Source of the DNA: Nomia melanderi
Lineage: Eukaryota; Arthropoda; Insecta; Hymenoptera; Halictidae
Assembly (NCBI RefSeq): GCF_051020985.1
Contig: NW_027475145.1
Location: 372,001 to 436,000, forward strand
Reading direction: 5' to 3'
Length of the DNA stretch: 64,000 bases
Below, one piece after another: positions 38,879-50,422 of this stretch (positions are counted from its first letter, which is position 1; every line of letters begins with the position of its first letter). The translations under genes and the position numbers were made by a program. The notes below the pieces were generated by a model. The model was not told the DNA's origin and made no database searches. It was given only the letters and a program-made list of their open reading frames with translations.

Positions 38879-40274
38879 GCACCCGAGATATCACCAGATC
38901 TATATTGGATTTTCCCTGACCCTGAGTGTCCGGCCCCATGAGACTGTGGGTTTCTCGGCCCCTTGTGGTCCGAGGTCGTTCCCGTTGCACAGATTCATGC
39001 GCCAGGGCCTCCTACAGACAATGCACTTTGATTTATTGCGCTATCTGTAATAGCACCCGAGACATCACCAGATCTATATTGGATTTTCCCCTGACCCTGA
39101 GTGTCCGGCCCCATGAGACTGTGGTTTTCTCGGCCCCTGATGGTCCGAGGTCGTTCCCGTTGCACAGATTCATGCGCCAGGACCTCCTGCAGATAATTCA
39201 CTTTGGTTTATTGCGCTATCTCTAATAGCACCCGAGATATCACCAGATATATATTGGATTTTTCCCTGACCCTGAGTGTCCGGCCCCATGAGACTGTGGT
39301 TTTTTCGGCCCCTCGTCGTCCGAGGTCGTTCCCCATGCACAGATTCATGCGCCAGGGCCTCCTACAGACAATGCACTTTGATTTATTGCGCTATCTGTAA
39401 TAGCACCCGAGATATCACCAGATATATATTGGATTTTTCACCGACCCTGAGCGTCCGGCCCCATGAGACTGTGGTTTTTTCGGCCCCTCGACGTCCTAGG
39501 TCGTTCCCCATGCACAGATTCATGCGCCAGGGCCTCCTACAGACAATGCACTTTGATTTATTGCGCTATCTGTAATAGCACCCGAGATATCACCAGATAT
39601 ATATTGGATTTTTCACCGACCCTGAGCGTCCGGCCCCATGAGACGGTCGTTTTCTCGGCCCCTGGTGGTCCGAGGTCGTTCCCGCTGCACAGGTTCATGC
39701 GCCAGGGTCTCCTACAGACAATGCACTTTGATTTATTGCGCTATCTGTAATAGCACCCGAGATATCACCATATATATATTGGATTTTTCACTGACCCTGA
39801 GTGTCCGGCCCCATGAGACTGTGGTTTTCTCGGCTCCTGGTGGTCCGAGGTTGTTCCCGCTGCACAGATTTATGCGCCAGGGCCTCCTAAAGACAATGCA
39901 CTTTGATTTATTGCTCTATCTGTAATAGCACCCAAGATATCACCAGATATATATTGGATTTTCCCCTGACCCTGAGTGTCCGGCCCATGAGACTGTGGTT
40001 TTCTCGGCCCCTGGTGGTCCGAGGTCGTTCCCGCTGCACAGGTTCATGCGACAGGGCCTCCTATAGGCAATGCACTTTGATTTATTGCGCTATCTGTAAT
40101 AGCACCCGAGATATCACCAGATATATATTGGATTTTTCCCTGACCCTGAGTGTCCGGCCCCATGAGACGGTGGATGTCTCGGCCCCTGATGGTTCGAGAT
40201 CGTTCCCGCTGCACAGATTGATGCGTCAGGGCCTCCTGCAGATAATTCACTTTGATTTATTGAGCTATCTCTAA
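38879..40274 (+). repeat. Seven-monomer block, copy 2, with one extra hybrid monomer
   Basis: Colinear with 35558-36778 except for the additional monomer at 39403-39577. Local differences include 'cctcctataggcaatgc' near 40050 for 'ccttctacagataatgc' in copy 1. Confidence 0.87.
39403..39577 (+). repeat. Hybrid monomer, unequal-crossover footprint
   Basis: Its first part ('ttcaccgaccctgagcgtcc') is that of the monomer that follows it at 39578, and its second part ('gactgtggttttttcggccc', then 'ttccccatgcacag') is that of the monomer before it at 39228. The switch lies between about 39448 and 39470. In the related block at 35907-36256 the same two parents sit side by side without it. This is the product expected from one crossover between neighbouring monomers misaligned by one unit. 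It also has private changes ('ctcgacgtcctagg'). Confidence 0.88.
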
Positions 40275-43200
40275 TAGCACCCGAGGTATCACCAGATATA
40301 TATTGGATTTTTCCCCGACCCTGAGTGTGCGGCCCCATGAGACGGTCGTTTTCTCGGCCCCTGGTGGTCCGAGGTCGTTCCCGCTGCACAGGTTCATGCG
40401 CCAGGGTCTCCTACAGACAATGCACTTTGATTTATTGCGCTATCTGTAATAGCACCCGAGATATCACCAGATATATATTGGATTTTTCACTGACCCAGAG
40501 TGTCCTGCCCCATGAGACGGTGGTTTTCTCGGCCCCTGGTGTTCCGAGGTCGTTCCCGCTGCACAGATTCATGCGCCAGGGCCTCCTACAGACAATGCAC
40601 TTTGATTTATTGCGCTATCTCTAATAGCACCCGAGATATCACCAGATATATATTGGATTTTCCCCTGACCCTGAGTGTCCTGCCCCATGAGACTGTGGTT
40701 TTCTCGGCCCCTGGAGGTCCGAGGTCGTTCCCGTTGCACAGATTCATGCGCCAGGGCCTCCTACAGACAATGCACTTTGATTTATTGCCCTATCTGTAAT
40801 AGCACCCGAGATATCACCACATATATATTGGATTTTTCCCTGACCCAGAGTGTCCGGCCCCATGAGACGGTGGTTTTCTCGGCCCCTGGTGGTCCGAGGT
40901 CGTTCCCGTTGCACAGATTCATGCGCCAGGGCCTCCTGCAGATAATTCACTTTGGTTTATTGCGCTATCTCTAATGGCACCCGAGATATCACCAGATATA
41001 TATTGGATTTTTCACTGACCCTGAGCGTCCGGCCCCATGAGACGGTGGTTTTCTCGGCCCCTGGTGGTCCTAGGTCGTTCCCGCTGCACAGATGCATGCG
41101 CCAGGGCCTCCTGCAGATAATTCCCTTTGGCTTATTGCGCTATCTCTAATAGCACCCGAGATATCACCAGATATATATTGGATTTTCCCCTGACCCTGAG
41201 TGGCCGGCCCCATGAGACGGTGGTCTTCTCGGCCCCTGGTGTTCCGAGGTCGTACCCGCTGCCCAGATTCATGCGCCACGGCCCCCTACTGACAATGCAC
41301 TTTGATTTATTGCGCTATCTGTAATAGCACCCGAGATATCACCAGATATATATTGGATATTTCCCTCACCCTGAGTCTCCAGCATCATGAGACGGTGGTT
41401 TTCTCGGCCCCTGGTGGACCGAGGTCGTTCCCGCTGCACAGATTCATTCGCAAGGGTTTCCTTCGGACAATGCACTTTGATTTATTGCGCTGTCGGTAAT
41501 AGCACCCGAGATATCAACAGATATATATTGGATTTTTCCCTGACCCTGAGTGTCCGGCCCCATGAGACGGTGGTTTCCTCGGCCCCTGGTGGTCCGAGGT
41601 CGTTCCCGCTACACAGATTCATGCGCCACGGCCTCCAGCAGATAATTCACTTTGGTTTATTGCTCTATATCTAATAGCACCCGAGATATCACCAGATATA
41701 TATTGGATTTTCCCTGACCCTGAGTGTCCGGCCCCATGAGACTGTGGTTTTCTCGGCACCTGGTGGTCCGACTTTGTTCCCGCTGCACAGATTCATGCGC
41801 CAGGGCCTCCTACAGACCATGCACTTTGATTTAGTGCCCTATCTGCAATAGCACCCAAGATATCACCAGATATATATTGGATTTTCCCTGACCCTGAGTG
41901 TCCGGCCCCATGAGACGGTGGTTTCCTCGGCCCCTGGTGGTCCGAGGTCGTTCCCGCTACACAGATTCATGCGCCAGGGCCTCCTGCAGATAATTCACTT
42001 TGGTTTATTGCGCCATCTCTAATAGCACCCGAGATATCACCAGATATATATTGGATTTTCCCCTGACCCTGAGTGTCCGGCCCCATGAGACTGTGGTTTT
42101 CTCGGCCCTGGTGGTCCGAGGTCGTTCCCGTTGCACAGATTCATGCGCCAGGGCCTCCTGCAGATAATTCGCTTTGGTTTATTGCGCTATCTCTACCAGC
42201 ACTCGAGATATCACCAGATATATATTGGATTTTCCCCTGACCCCGAGTGTCCGGCCCCATGAGACTGTGGTTTTCTCGGCCCCTGGTCGTCCGAGGTCGT
42301 TCCCGCTGCACAGATTCATGCGCCAGGGCCTCCTGCAGATAATTCACTTTGGTTTATTGCGCAATCTCTAATAGCACCCGAGATATCAAGAGATATATAC
42401 TGGATTTGCCCCTGACCCTGAGTGTCCGGCCCAATGAGACTGTGGTTTTCTCGGCCCCTGATGGTCCGCGGTCGTTCCCGCTGCACAGATTCATGCGCCA
42501 GGGCCTCCTACACACAATGCACTTTGATTTATTGCGCTATCTGTAATAGCACCCGAGATATCACCAGATATATATTGGATTTTTCACTGACCCTGAGTGT
42601 CCGGCCCCATGAGACGGTGATTTTCTCGGCCCCTATGGGTCCCAGGTCGTTCCCGCTGTACAGATTCATGCGCCAGGGCCTCCTACAGATAATTCACTTT
42701 GGTTTATTGGGCTATCTCTAATAGCGCCCGAGATATCACCAGATATATATTGGATTTTTCCCTGACACTGAGTGTCCGGCCCCATGAGACTGCGGTTTTC
42801 TCGGCCCCTGGTGGTCCGAGGTCGTTCCCGCTGCACACATTCATGCGCCAGGGCCTCCTACAGACAATGCACTTTGATTTATTGCGCTATCTCTAATAGC
42901 ACCCAAGATATCACCAGATATATATTGGATTTTTCCCTGACCCTGAGTGTCCGGCCCCATGAGACTGTGGTTTTCTCGGCCCCTGGTGGTCCGAGGTCGT
43001 TCCCCTTGCACAGATTCATGCGCCAGGGCCTCCTACAGACAATGCACTTTGATTTATTGCGCTATCTGTAATAGCACCCAAGATATCACCAGATAAATAT
43101 TGGATTTTCCCCTGACCCTGAGTGTCCGGCCCCATGAGACGGTGGTTTTCTCGGCCCCTGGTGGTCCGAGGTCGTTCCCGCTGGCCACATTTATGCGCCA

Positions 43201-45173
43201 GGGCCTCCTACAGACAATGCACTTTGATTTATTGCGCTATCTGTAATAGCACCCGAGATATCACCAGATATATATTGGATTTTCCCCTGACCCTGAGTGT
43301 CCGGCACCTTGAGACTGTCGTTTTCTCGGCCCCTGGTGGTCCGAGGTCGTTCCCGTTGCACAGGTTCATGCGCCAGGGCCTCCTGCAGATAATTCACCTT
43401 GGTTTATTGCGCTATCTCTAATAGCACCCGAGATATCACCAGATATATATTGGATTTTCCCCTGACCCTGATTGTCCGGCCCCATGAGACTGTAGTTTTC
43501 TCGGCCCCTGGTGGCGCGAGGTCGTTCCCGCTGCACAGATTCATGCGCCAGGGCCTCCTACAGACAATGCACTTTGATTTATTGCTCTATCTGTAATAGC
43601 ACCCGAGATATCACCACATATATATTGGATTTTTCCCTGACCCAGAGTGTCCGGCCCCATGAGACGGTGGTTTTCTCGGCCCCTGGTGGTCCGAGGTCGT
43701 TCCCGCTGCACAGCTTCAGGCGTCAGGGCCTCCTGCAGATAACTCACTTTGGTTTATTGCGCTATCTGTAATCGCACCCGAGATATCACCAGATAAATAT
43801 TGGATTTTCCCCTGACCCTGAGTGTCCGGCCCCATGAGACGGTGGTTTTCTCGGCCCCTGGTGGTCCGAGGTCGTTCCCGCTGGCCTCATTTATGCGCCA
43901 GGGCCTCCTACAGACAAAGCACTTTGATTTATTGCGCTATCTGTAATAGCACCCGAGATATCACCAGATATATATTGGATTTTTCCCTGACCCTGAGTGT
44001 CCGGCCCCATGAGACGGTGGATGTCTCGGCACCTGATGGTCCGAGATCTTTCCCGCTGCACACATTCATGCGCCAGGGCCTCCTGCAGATAATTCACTTT
44101 GGTTTATTGCGCTATCTCTAATAGCACCCGAGATATCACCAGATATATATTGTATTTTCCCCTGACCCTGAGTGTCCGGCCCCATGAGACTGTGGTTTTC
44201 TCGGCCCCTGGTGGTCCGAGGTCGTTCCCGCTGCACAGATTCATGCGCCAGGGCCTCCTACAGACAATGCACTTTGATTTATTGCGCTATCTGTAATAGC
44301 ACCCGAGATATCACCAGATATATATTGGATTTTCCCCTGACCCTGAGTGTCCGGCCCCATGTGTCGGTGGTTTTTTCGGCCCCTGGTGGTCCGAGGTCGT
44401 TGCCGCTGCACAGATTCATGCGCCAGGGCCTCCCGCAGGCAAAGTACTTTGATTTATTGCGCTATCTCTAATAGCACCCGAGATATCACCTGAAATATAT
44501 TGGATTTTCCCCTGTCCCTGAGTGTCCGGCCCCATGAGACTGTGGTTTTCTCGGCCCCTGGTGGTCCGAGGTCGTTCCCGCTGCACAGGTTCATGCGCCA
44601 GGGTCTCCTACAGACAATGCACTTTGATTTATTGCGCTATCTGTAATAGCACCCGAGATATCACCACATATATATTGGATTTTCCCCTGACCCTGAGTGT
44701 CCGGCCCCATGAGACTGTGGTTTTCTCGGTCCCTGGAGGTCCGAGAACGTTCCCGCTGCACAGGTTCATGCGCCAGGGTCTCCTACAGACAATGCACTTT
44801 GATTTATTGCGCTATCTGTAATAGCACCCGAGATATCACCAGATATATATTGGATTTTTCACTGACCCTGAGCGTCCGGCCCCATGAGACGGTCGTTTTC
44901 TCGGCCCCTGGTGGTCCGAGGTCGTTCCCGCTGCACAGGTTCATGCGCCAGGGTCTCCTACAGACAATGCACTTTGATTTATTGCGCTATCTGTAATAGC
45001 ACCCGAGATATCACCAGATATATATTGGATTCTTCCCTGACCCTGAGCGTCCGGCCCCATGAGACGGTGGTTTTCTCGGACCCTGGTGGTCCGAGGTCGT
45101 TCCCGCTGCCCAGATTCATGCGCCAGGGCCTCCTACAGACAATGCACTTTGATTTATTGCGCTATCTGTAATA

Positions 45174-45348
45174 GCACCCGAGATATCACCAGATATATGC
45201 TGGATTTTTACATGACCTTGGGTGACGGATTCCGAATATCTGTAATTTTCTCGGCCACTGGTGGCCCGAGGTCGTTCCTGCGGCACAGATTCATTCGCCA
45301 GTTCCTCCTACAGACAATGCACTTTGATTTATTGCGCTATCTGTAATA
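45174..45348 (+). repeat. Type-B monomer 10, first of the right domain
   Basis: Full right-domain B form: 'ggattccgaatatctgtaat', 'ggccactggtggcccgagg', 'ttcctgcggcacagattc' and 'attcgccagttcc'. It opens the B/C/D-rich domain and is followed directly by a type-C monomer. Confidence 0.88.
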
Positions 45349-46223
45349 GCACCCGAGATATCACCAGATATATTTGGATTTTTCCCTGACCCTGAGTGTC
45401 CGGCCCCATGAGACGTTGGTTTACTTGGCCCCTGGTGGTCGGAGGTCGTTCCCGCTGCACAGATGCATTCGCCAGGGCCTCCTGCAGATAATTCACTTTG
45501 GTTTATTGGGCTATCTCTAATAGCGCCCGAGATATCACCAGATATATATTGGATTTTCCCCTGACCCTGAGTGTCCGGCCCCGTGAGTCGGTGGTTTTCT
45601 CGGCCCCTGGTGGTCCGAGGTCGTTCCCGCTGCCCAGATTCATGCGCCAGGGCCTCCTACAGACAATGCACTTTGATTTATTGCGCTATCTGTAATAGCA
45701 CCCGAGATATCACCAGATATATATTGGATTTTTCCCTGACCCTGAGTGTCCGGCCCCATGAGACGTTGGTTTACTTGGCCCCTGGTGGTCGGAGGTCGTT
45801 CCCGCTGCACAGATGCATTCGCCAGGGCCTCCTGAAGATAATTCACTTTGGTTTATTGCGCTATCTCTAATAGCACCCGAGATATCACCAGATATATATT
45901 GGATTTTCCCCTGACCATGAGTGTCCGGCCCCATGAGACGGTGGTTTTCTCGGCCCCTGGTGGTCCGAGGTCGTTCGAGCTGCACAGATTCATGCGCCAG
46001 GGCCTCCTGCAGACAATGCACTTTGATTTATTGCGCTATCTGTAATAGCACCCGAGATATCACCAGATATATATAGGAAGTTTTCCCTGACCCTGAGTGT
46101 CCGGCTCCATGAGACGGTGATTTTCTCGGCCCCTGGTGGTCCGAGGTCGTTCCCGCTGCCCAGTTTCATGCGGCAGGGCCTCCTACAGACAATGCACTTT
46201 GGTTTATTGCGCTATCTGTAATA

Positions 46224-46398
46224 GCACCCGAGATATCACCAGATATATGCTGGATTTTTACATGACCTTGGGTGACGGATTCCGTATATCTGTAATTTTC
46301 TCGGCCACTGGTGGCCCGAGGTCGTTCCTGCGACACAGATTCATTCGCCAGTGCCTACTACAGACAATGCACTTTGATTTATTGCGCTATCTGTAATA
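46224..46398 (+). repeat. Type-B monomer 11
   Basis: Uses 'ggattccgtatatctg' and 'cctgcgacacagattc'; counterpart at 49199 in the second 17-monomer copy and a close relative at 58123. Confidence 0.88.
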
Positions 46399-46573
46399 GC
46401 ACCCGAGAAATCACCAGATATATATTGGATTTTTCCCTGACCCTGAGTGTCCGGCCCCATGAGACGTTGGTTTACTCGGCCCCTGGTGGTCGGAGGTCGT
46501 TCCCGCTGCACAGATGCATGCGCCAGGGCCTCCTGCAGATAATTCACTTTGGTTTATTGCGCTATCTCTAATA

Positions 46574-46748
46574 GCACCCGAGATATCACCAGATATTTGC
46601 TGGATTTTTACATGACCTTCGGTGACGGATTACGAATATCTGTAATTTTCTCGGCCACTGGTGGTCCGAGATCGTTCCTGCGGCACAGATTCATTCGCCA
46701 GTGCCTCCTACAGACAATGCACTTTGATTTATTGCGCTATCTGTAATA
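46574..46748 (+). repeat. Type-B monomer 12
   Basis: The 'gatatttgctgg' sub-form with 'accttcggtgacggattacg' and 'gagatcgttcctgcggc'. It forms a pair with the type-C monomer at 46749. The pair is missing from the second 17-monomer copy but recurs at 56548-56897. Confidence 0.88.
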
Positions 46749-48148
46749 GCACCCGAGATATCACCAGATATATATTGGATTTTTCCCTGACCCTGAGTGT
46801 CCGGCCCCATGAGACGTTGGTTTACTCGGCCCCTGGTGGTCGAAGGTCGTTCCCGCTGCACAGATGCATGCGCCAGGGCCTCCTGCAGATAATTCACTTT
46901 GGTTTATTGCGCTATCTCTAATAGCACCCGAGATATCACCAGATATATATTGGATTTTGCCCTGCCCCTGTGTGTCCGGCCCCATGAGGCGGTGGTTTTC
47001 TCGGCCCCTGGTGGTCCGAGGTCGTTCGAGCTGCACAGATTCATGCGCCAGGGCCTCCTACAGACAATGCACTTTGATTTATTGCGCTATCTGTAATAGC
47101 ACCCGAGATATCACCAGATATATATTGGATTTTTCCTTGACCCTCAGTGTCCGGCCCCATGAGACTGTGGTTTTCTTGGCCCCTGGTGGTCCGAGGTCGT
47201 TCCCGCTGGCCAGATTCATGCGCCATGGCCTCCTACAGACAATGCACTTTGATTTATTGCGCTATCTGTAATAGCACCCGAGATATCACCAGATATATAT
47301 TGGATTTTCCCCTGACCCTGAGTGTCCGGCCCCGTGAGTCGGTGGTTTTCTCGGCCCCTGGTGGTTCGAGGTCGTTCCCGCTGGCCAGATTCATGCGCCA
47401 TGGCCTCCTACAGACAATGCACTTTGATTTATTGCGCTATCTGTAATAGCACCCGAGATATCACCAGATATATATTGGATTTTTCCCTGACCCTGAGTGT
47501 CCGGCCCCATGAGACGTTGGTTTACTTGGCCCCTGGTGGTCGGAGGTCGTTCCCGCTGCACAGATGCATTCGCCAGGGCCTCCTGCAGATAATTCACTTT
47601 GGTTTATTGCGCTATCTCTAATAGCACCCGAGATATCACCAGATATATATTGGATTTTCCCCTGACCCTGAGTGTCCGGCCCCATGAGACTGTGGTTTTC
47701 TCGGTCCCTGGAGGTCCGAGAACGTTCCCGCTGCACAGGTTCATGCGCCAGGGTCTCCTACAGACAATGCACTTTGATTTATTGCGCTATCTGTAATAGC
47801 ACCCGAGATATCACCAGATATATATTGGATTTTTCACTGACCCTGAGCGTCCGGCCCCATGATACGGTCGTTTTCTCGGCCCCTGGTGGTCCGAGGTCGT
47901 TCCCGCTGCACAGGTTCATGCGCCAGGGTCTCCTACAGACAATGCACTTTGATTTATTGCGCTATCTGTAATAGCACCCGAGATATCACCAGATATATAT
48001 TGGATTCTTCCCTGACCCTGAGCGTCCGGCCCCATGAGACGGTGGTTTTCTCGGACCCTGGTGGTCCGAGGTCGTTCCCGCTGCCCAGATTCATGCGCCA
48101 GGGCCTCCTACAGACAATGCACTTTGATTTATTGCGCTATCTGTAATA

Positions 48149-48323
48149 GCACCCGAGATATCACCAGATATATGCTGGATTTTTACATGACCTTGGGTGA
48201 CGGATTCCGAATATCTGTAATTTTCTCGGCCACTGGTGGCCCGAGGTCGTTCCTGCGGCACAGATTCATTCGCCAGTTCCTCCTACAGACAATGCACTTT
48301 GATTTATTGCGCTATCTGTAATA
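48149..48323 (+). repeat. Type-B monomer 13
   Basis: Counterpart of 45174 at 2975 bp, with the same private 'cattcgccagttcc'. Confidence 0.88.
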
Positions 48324-48497
48324 GCACCCGAGATATCACCAGATATATTTGGATTTTTCCCTGACCCTGAGTGTCCGGCCCCATGAGACGGTGGTTTTCT
48401 TGGCCCCTGGTGGTCCGAGGTCGTTCCCGTTGCACAGATGCATGCGCCAGGGTCTCCTGCAGATAATTCACTTTTGTTTATTGGGCTATCTCTAATA
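48324..48497 (+). repeat. Replaced monomer (conversion-like patch), 174 bp
   Basis: It begins like its counterpart at 45349 ('gatatatttggattttt'), but from about 48384 carries 'gacggtggttttcttggccc' and 'cccgttgcacagatgc' with 'cagggtctcctgcag' instead of the type-C sequence, then returns to the shared 'ttattgggctatctc'. The patch resembles the monomer at 57247-57421. Confidence 0.75.
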
Positions 48498-49198
48498 GCG
48501 CCCGAGATATCACCAGATATATATTGGATTTTCCCCTGACCCTGAGTGTCCGGCCCCGTGAGTCGGTGGTTTTCTCGGCCCCTGGTGGTCCGAGGTCGTT
48601 CCCGCTGCCCAGATTCATGCGCCAGGGCCTCCTACAGACAATGCACTTTGATTTATTGCGCTATCTGTAATAGCACCCGAGATATCACCAGATATATATT
48701 GGATTTTTCCCTGACCCTGAGTGTCCGGCCCCATGAGACGTTGGTTTACTTGGCCCCTGGTGGTCGGAGGTCGTTCCCGCTGCACAGATGCATTCGCCAG
48801 GGCCTCCTGCAGATAATTCACTTTGGTTTATTGCGCTATCTCTAATAGCACCCGAGATATCACCAGATATATATTGGATTTTCCCCTGACCATGAGTGTC
48901 CGGCCCCATGAGACGGTGGTTTTCTCGGCCCCTGGTGGTCCGAGGTCGTTCGAGCTGCACAGATTCATGCGCCAGGGCCTCCTGCAGACAATGCACTTTG
49001 ATTTATTGCGCTATCTGTAATAGCACCCGAGATATCACCAGATATATATAGGAAGTTTTCCCTGACCCTGAGTGTCCGGCTCCATGAGACGGTGATTTTC
49101 TCGGCCCCTGGTCGTCCGAGGTCGTTCCCGCTGCCCAGTTTCATGCGCCAGGGCCTCCTACAGACAATGCACTTTGGTTTATTGCGCTATCTGTAATA

Positions 49199-49373
49199 GC
49201 ACCCGAGATATCACCAGATATATGCTGGATTTTTACATGACCTTGGGTGACGGATTCCGTATATCTGTAATTTTCTCGGCCACTGGTGGCCCGAGGTCGT
49301 TCCTGCGACACAGATTCATTCGCCAGTGCCTCCTACAGACAATGCACTTTGATTTATTGCGCTATCTGTAATA
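49199..49373 (+). repeat. Type-B monomer 14
   Basis: Counterpart of 46224 ('cctgcgacacagattc'), differing by 'cagtgcctcctac' for 'cagtgcctactac'. Confidence 0.88.
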
Positions 49374-50248
49374 GCACCCGAGAAATCACCAGATATATAT
49401 TGGATTTTTCCCTGACCCTGAGTGTCCGGCCCCATGAGACGTTGGTTTACTCGGCCCCTGGTGGTCGGAGGTCGTTCCCGCTGCACAGATGCATGCGCCA
49501 GGGCCTCCTGCAGATAATTCACTTTGGTTTATTGCGCTATCTCTAATAGCACCCGAGATATCACCAGATATATATTGGATTTTGCCCTGCCCCTGTGTGT
49601 CCGGCCCCATGAGGCGGTGGTTTTCTCGGCCCCTGGTGGTCCGAGGTCGTTCGAGCTGCACAGATTCATGCGCCAGGGCCTCCTACAGACAATGCACTTT
49701 GATTTATTGCGCTATCTGTAATAGCACCCGAGATATCACCAGATATATATTGGATTTTTCCTTGACCCTCAGTGTCCGGCCCCATGAGACTGTGGTTTTC
49801 TTGGCCCCTGGTGGTCCGAGGTCGTTCCCGCTGGCCAGATTCATGCGCCATGGCCTCCTACAGACAATGCACTTTGATTTATTGCGCTATCTGTAATAGC
49901 ACCCGAGATATCACCAGATATATATTGGATTTTCCCCTGACCCTGAGTGTCCGGCCCCGTGAGTCGGTGGTTTTCTCGGCCCCTGGTGGTCCGAGGTCGT
50001 TCCCGCTGGCCAGATTCATGCGCCATGGCCTCCTACAGACAATGCACTTTGATTTATTGCGCTATCTGTAATAGCACCCGAGATATCACCAGATATATAT
50101 TGGATTTTCCCCTGACCCTGAGTGTCCGGTCCCGTGAGTCGGTGGTTTTCTCGGCCCCTGGTGGTCCGAGGTCGTTCCCGCTGCCCAGATTCATGCGCCA
50201 GGGCCTCCTACAGACAATGCACTTTGATTTATTGCGCTATCTGTAATT

Positions 50249-50422
50249 GCACCCGAGATATCACCAGATATTTGCTCGATTTTTCATGACCTTGGGTGAC
50301 GGATTCCGTATATCTGTAATTTTCTCGGCCCCTGGTGGTCCGCGGTCGTTCCTGCGGCACAGATTCATTCGCAAGGGCCTCCTACAGACAATGCACTTTG
50401 ATTTATTGCGCTATCTCTAATA
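50249..50422 (+). repeat. Type-B monomer 15 (174 bp)
   Basis: 'gatatttgctcgatttttc' with one base lost before 'atgacc'. It keeps the type-A loop 'ggcccctggtggtccg' and has 'cattcgcaagggcc'. Relatives with 'taattgcacccgag' entry occur at 59347 and 63529. Confidence 0.87.

Larger units (their letters stand above)
34900..45170 (+). repeat. Third domain: mostly type-A monomers
   Basis: About 59 monomers with no E monomers, one type-B monomer (37480) and no C or D monomers. 'gactgtggttttctcgg' and 'cccgttgcac' variants are frequent, and several monomers lack one T in 'ggattttccctg' (near 35590, 38910, 41710 and 41885). The 40.3-44.6 kb part has few large near-copies, apart from repeated type-A motifs such as 'caccacatatat' with 'ctgacccagagtg' (40815 and 43610). 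Confidence 0.7.
44668..47448 (+). repeat. 17-monomer higher-order segment, copy 1
   Basis: Parallels 47643-50073. The shift is 2975 bp up to 46573 and 2625 bp after 46924, because copy 1 has two more monomers (46574-46923). Shared markers include 'ctcggtccctggaggtccg', 'gatacggtcg'/'gagacggtcg', the B monomer with 'cattcgccagttcc', the 'gatatatttgg' short monomer, 'tataggaagttttccctg' (one base long) and 'gttcgagctgcacag'. Confidence 0.87.
47643..50073 (+). repeat. 17-monomer higher-order segment, copy 2 (two monomers fewer)
   Basis: Colinear with copy 1 except that the B-C pair at 46574-46923 is missing and one monomer (48324-48497) has been replaced by a different variant over about 48384-48490. 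Otherwise only isolated substitutions were seen. Confidence 0.87.
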
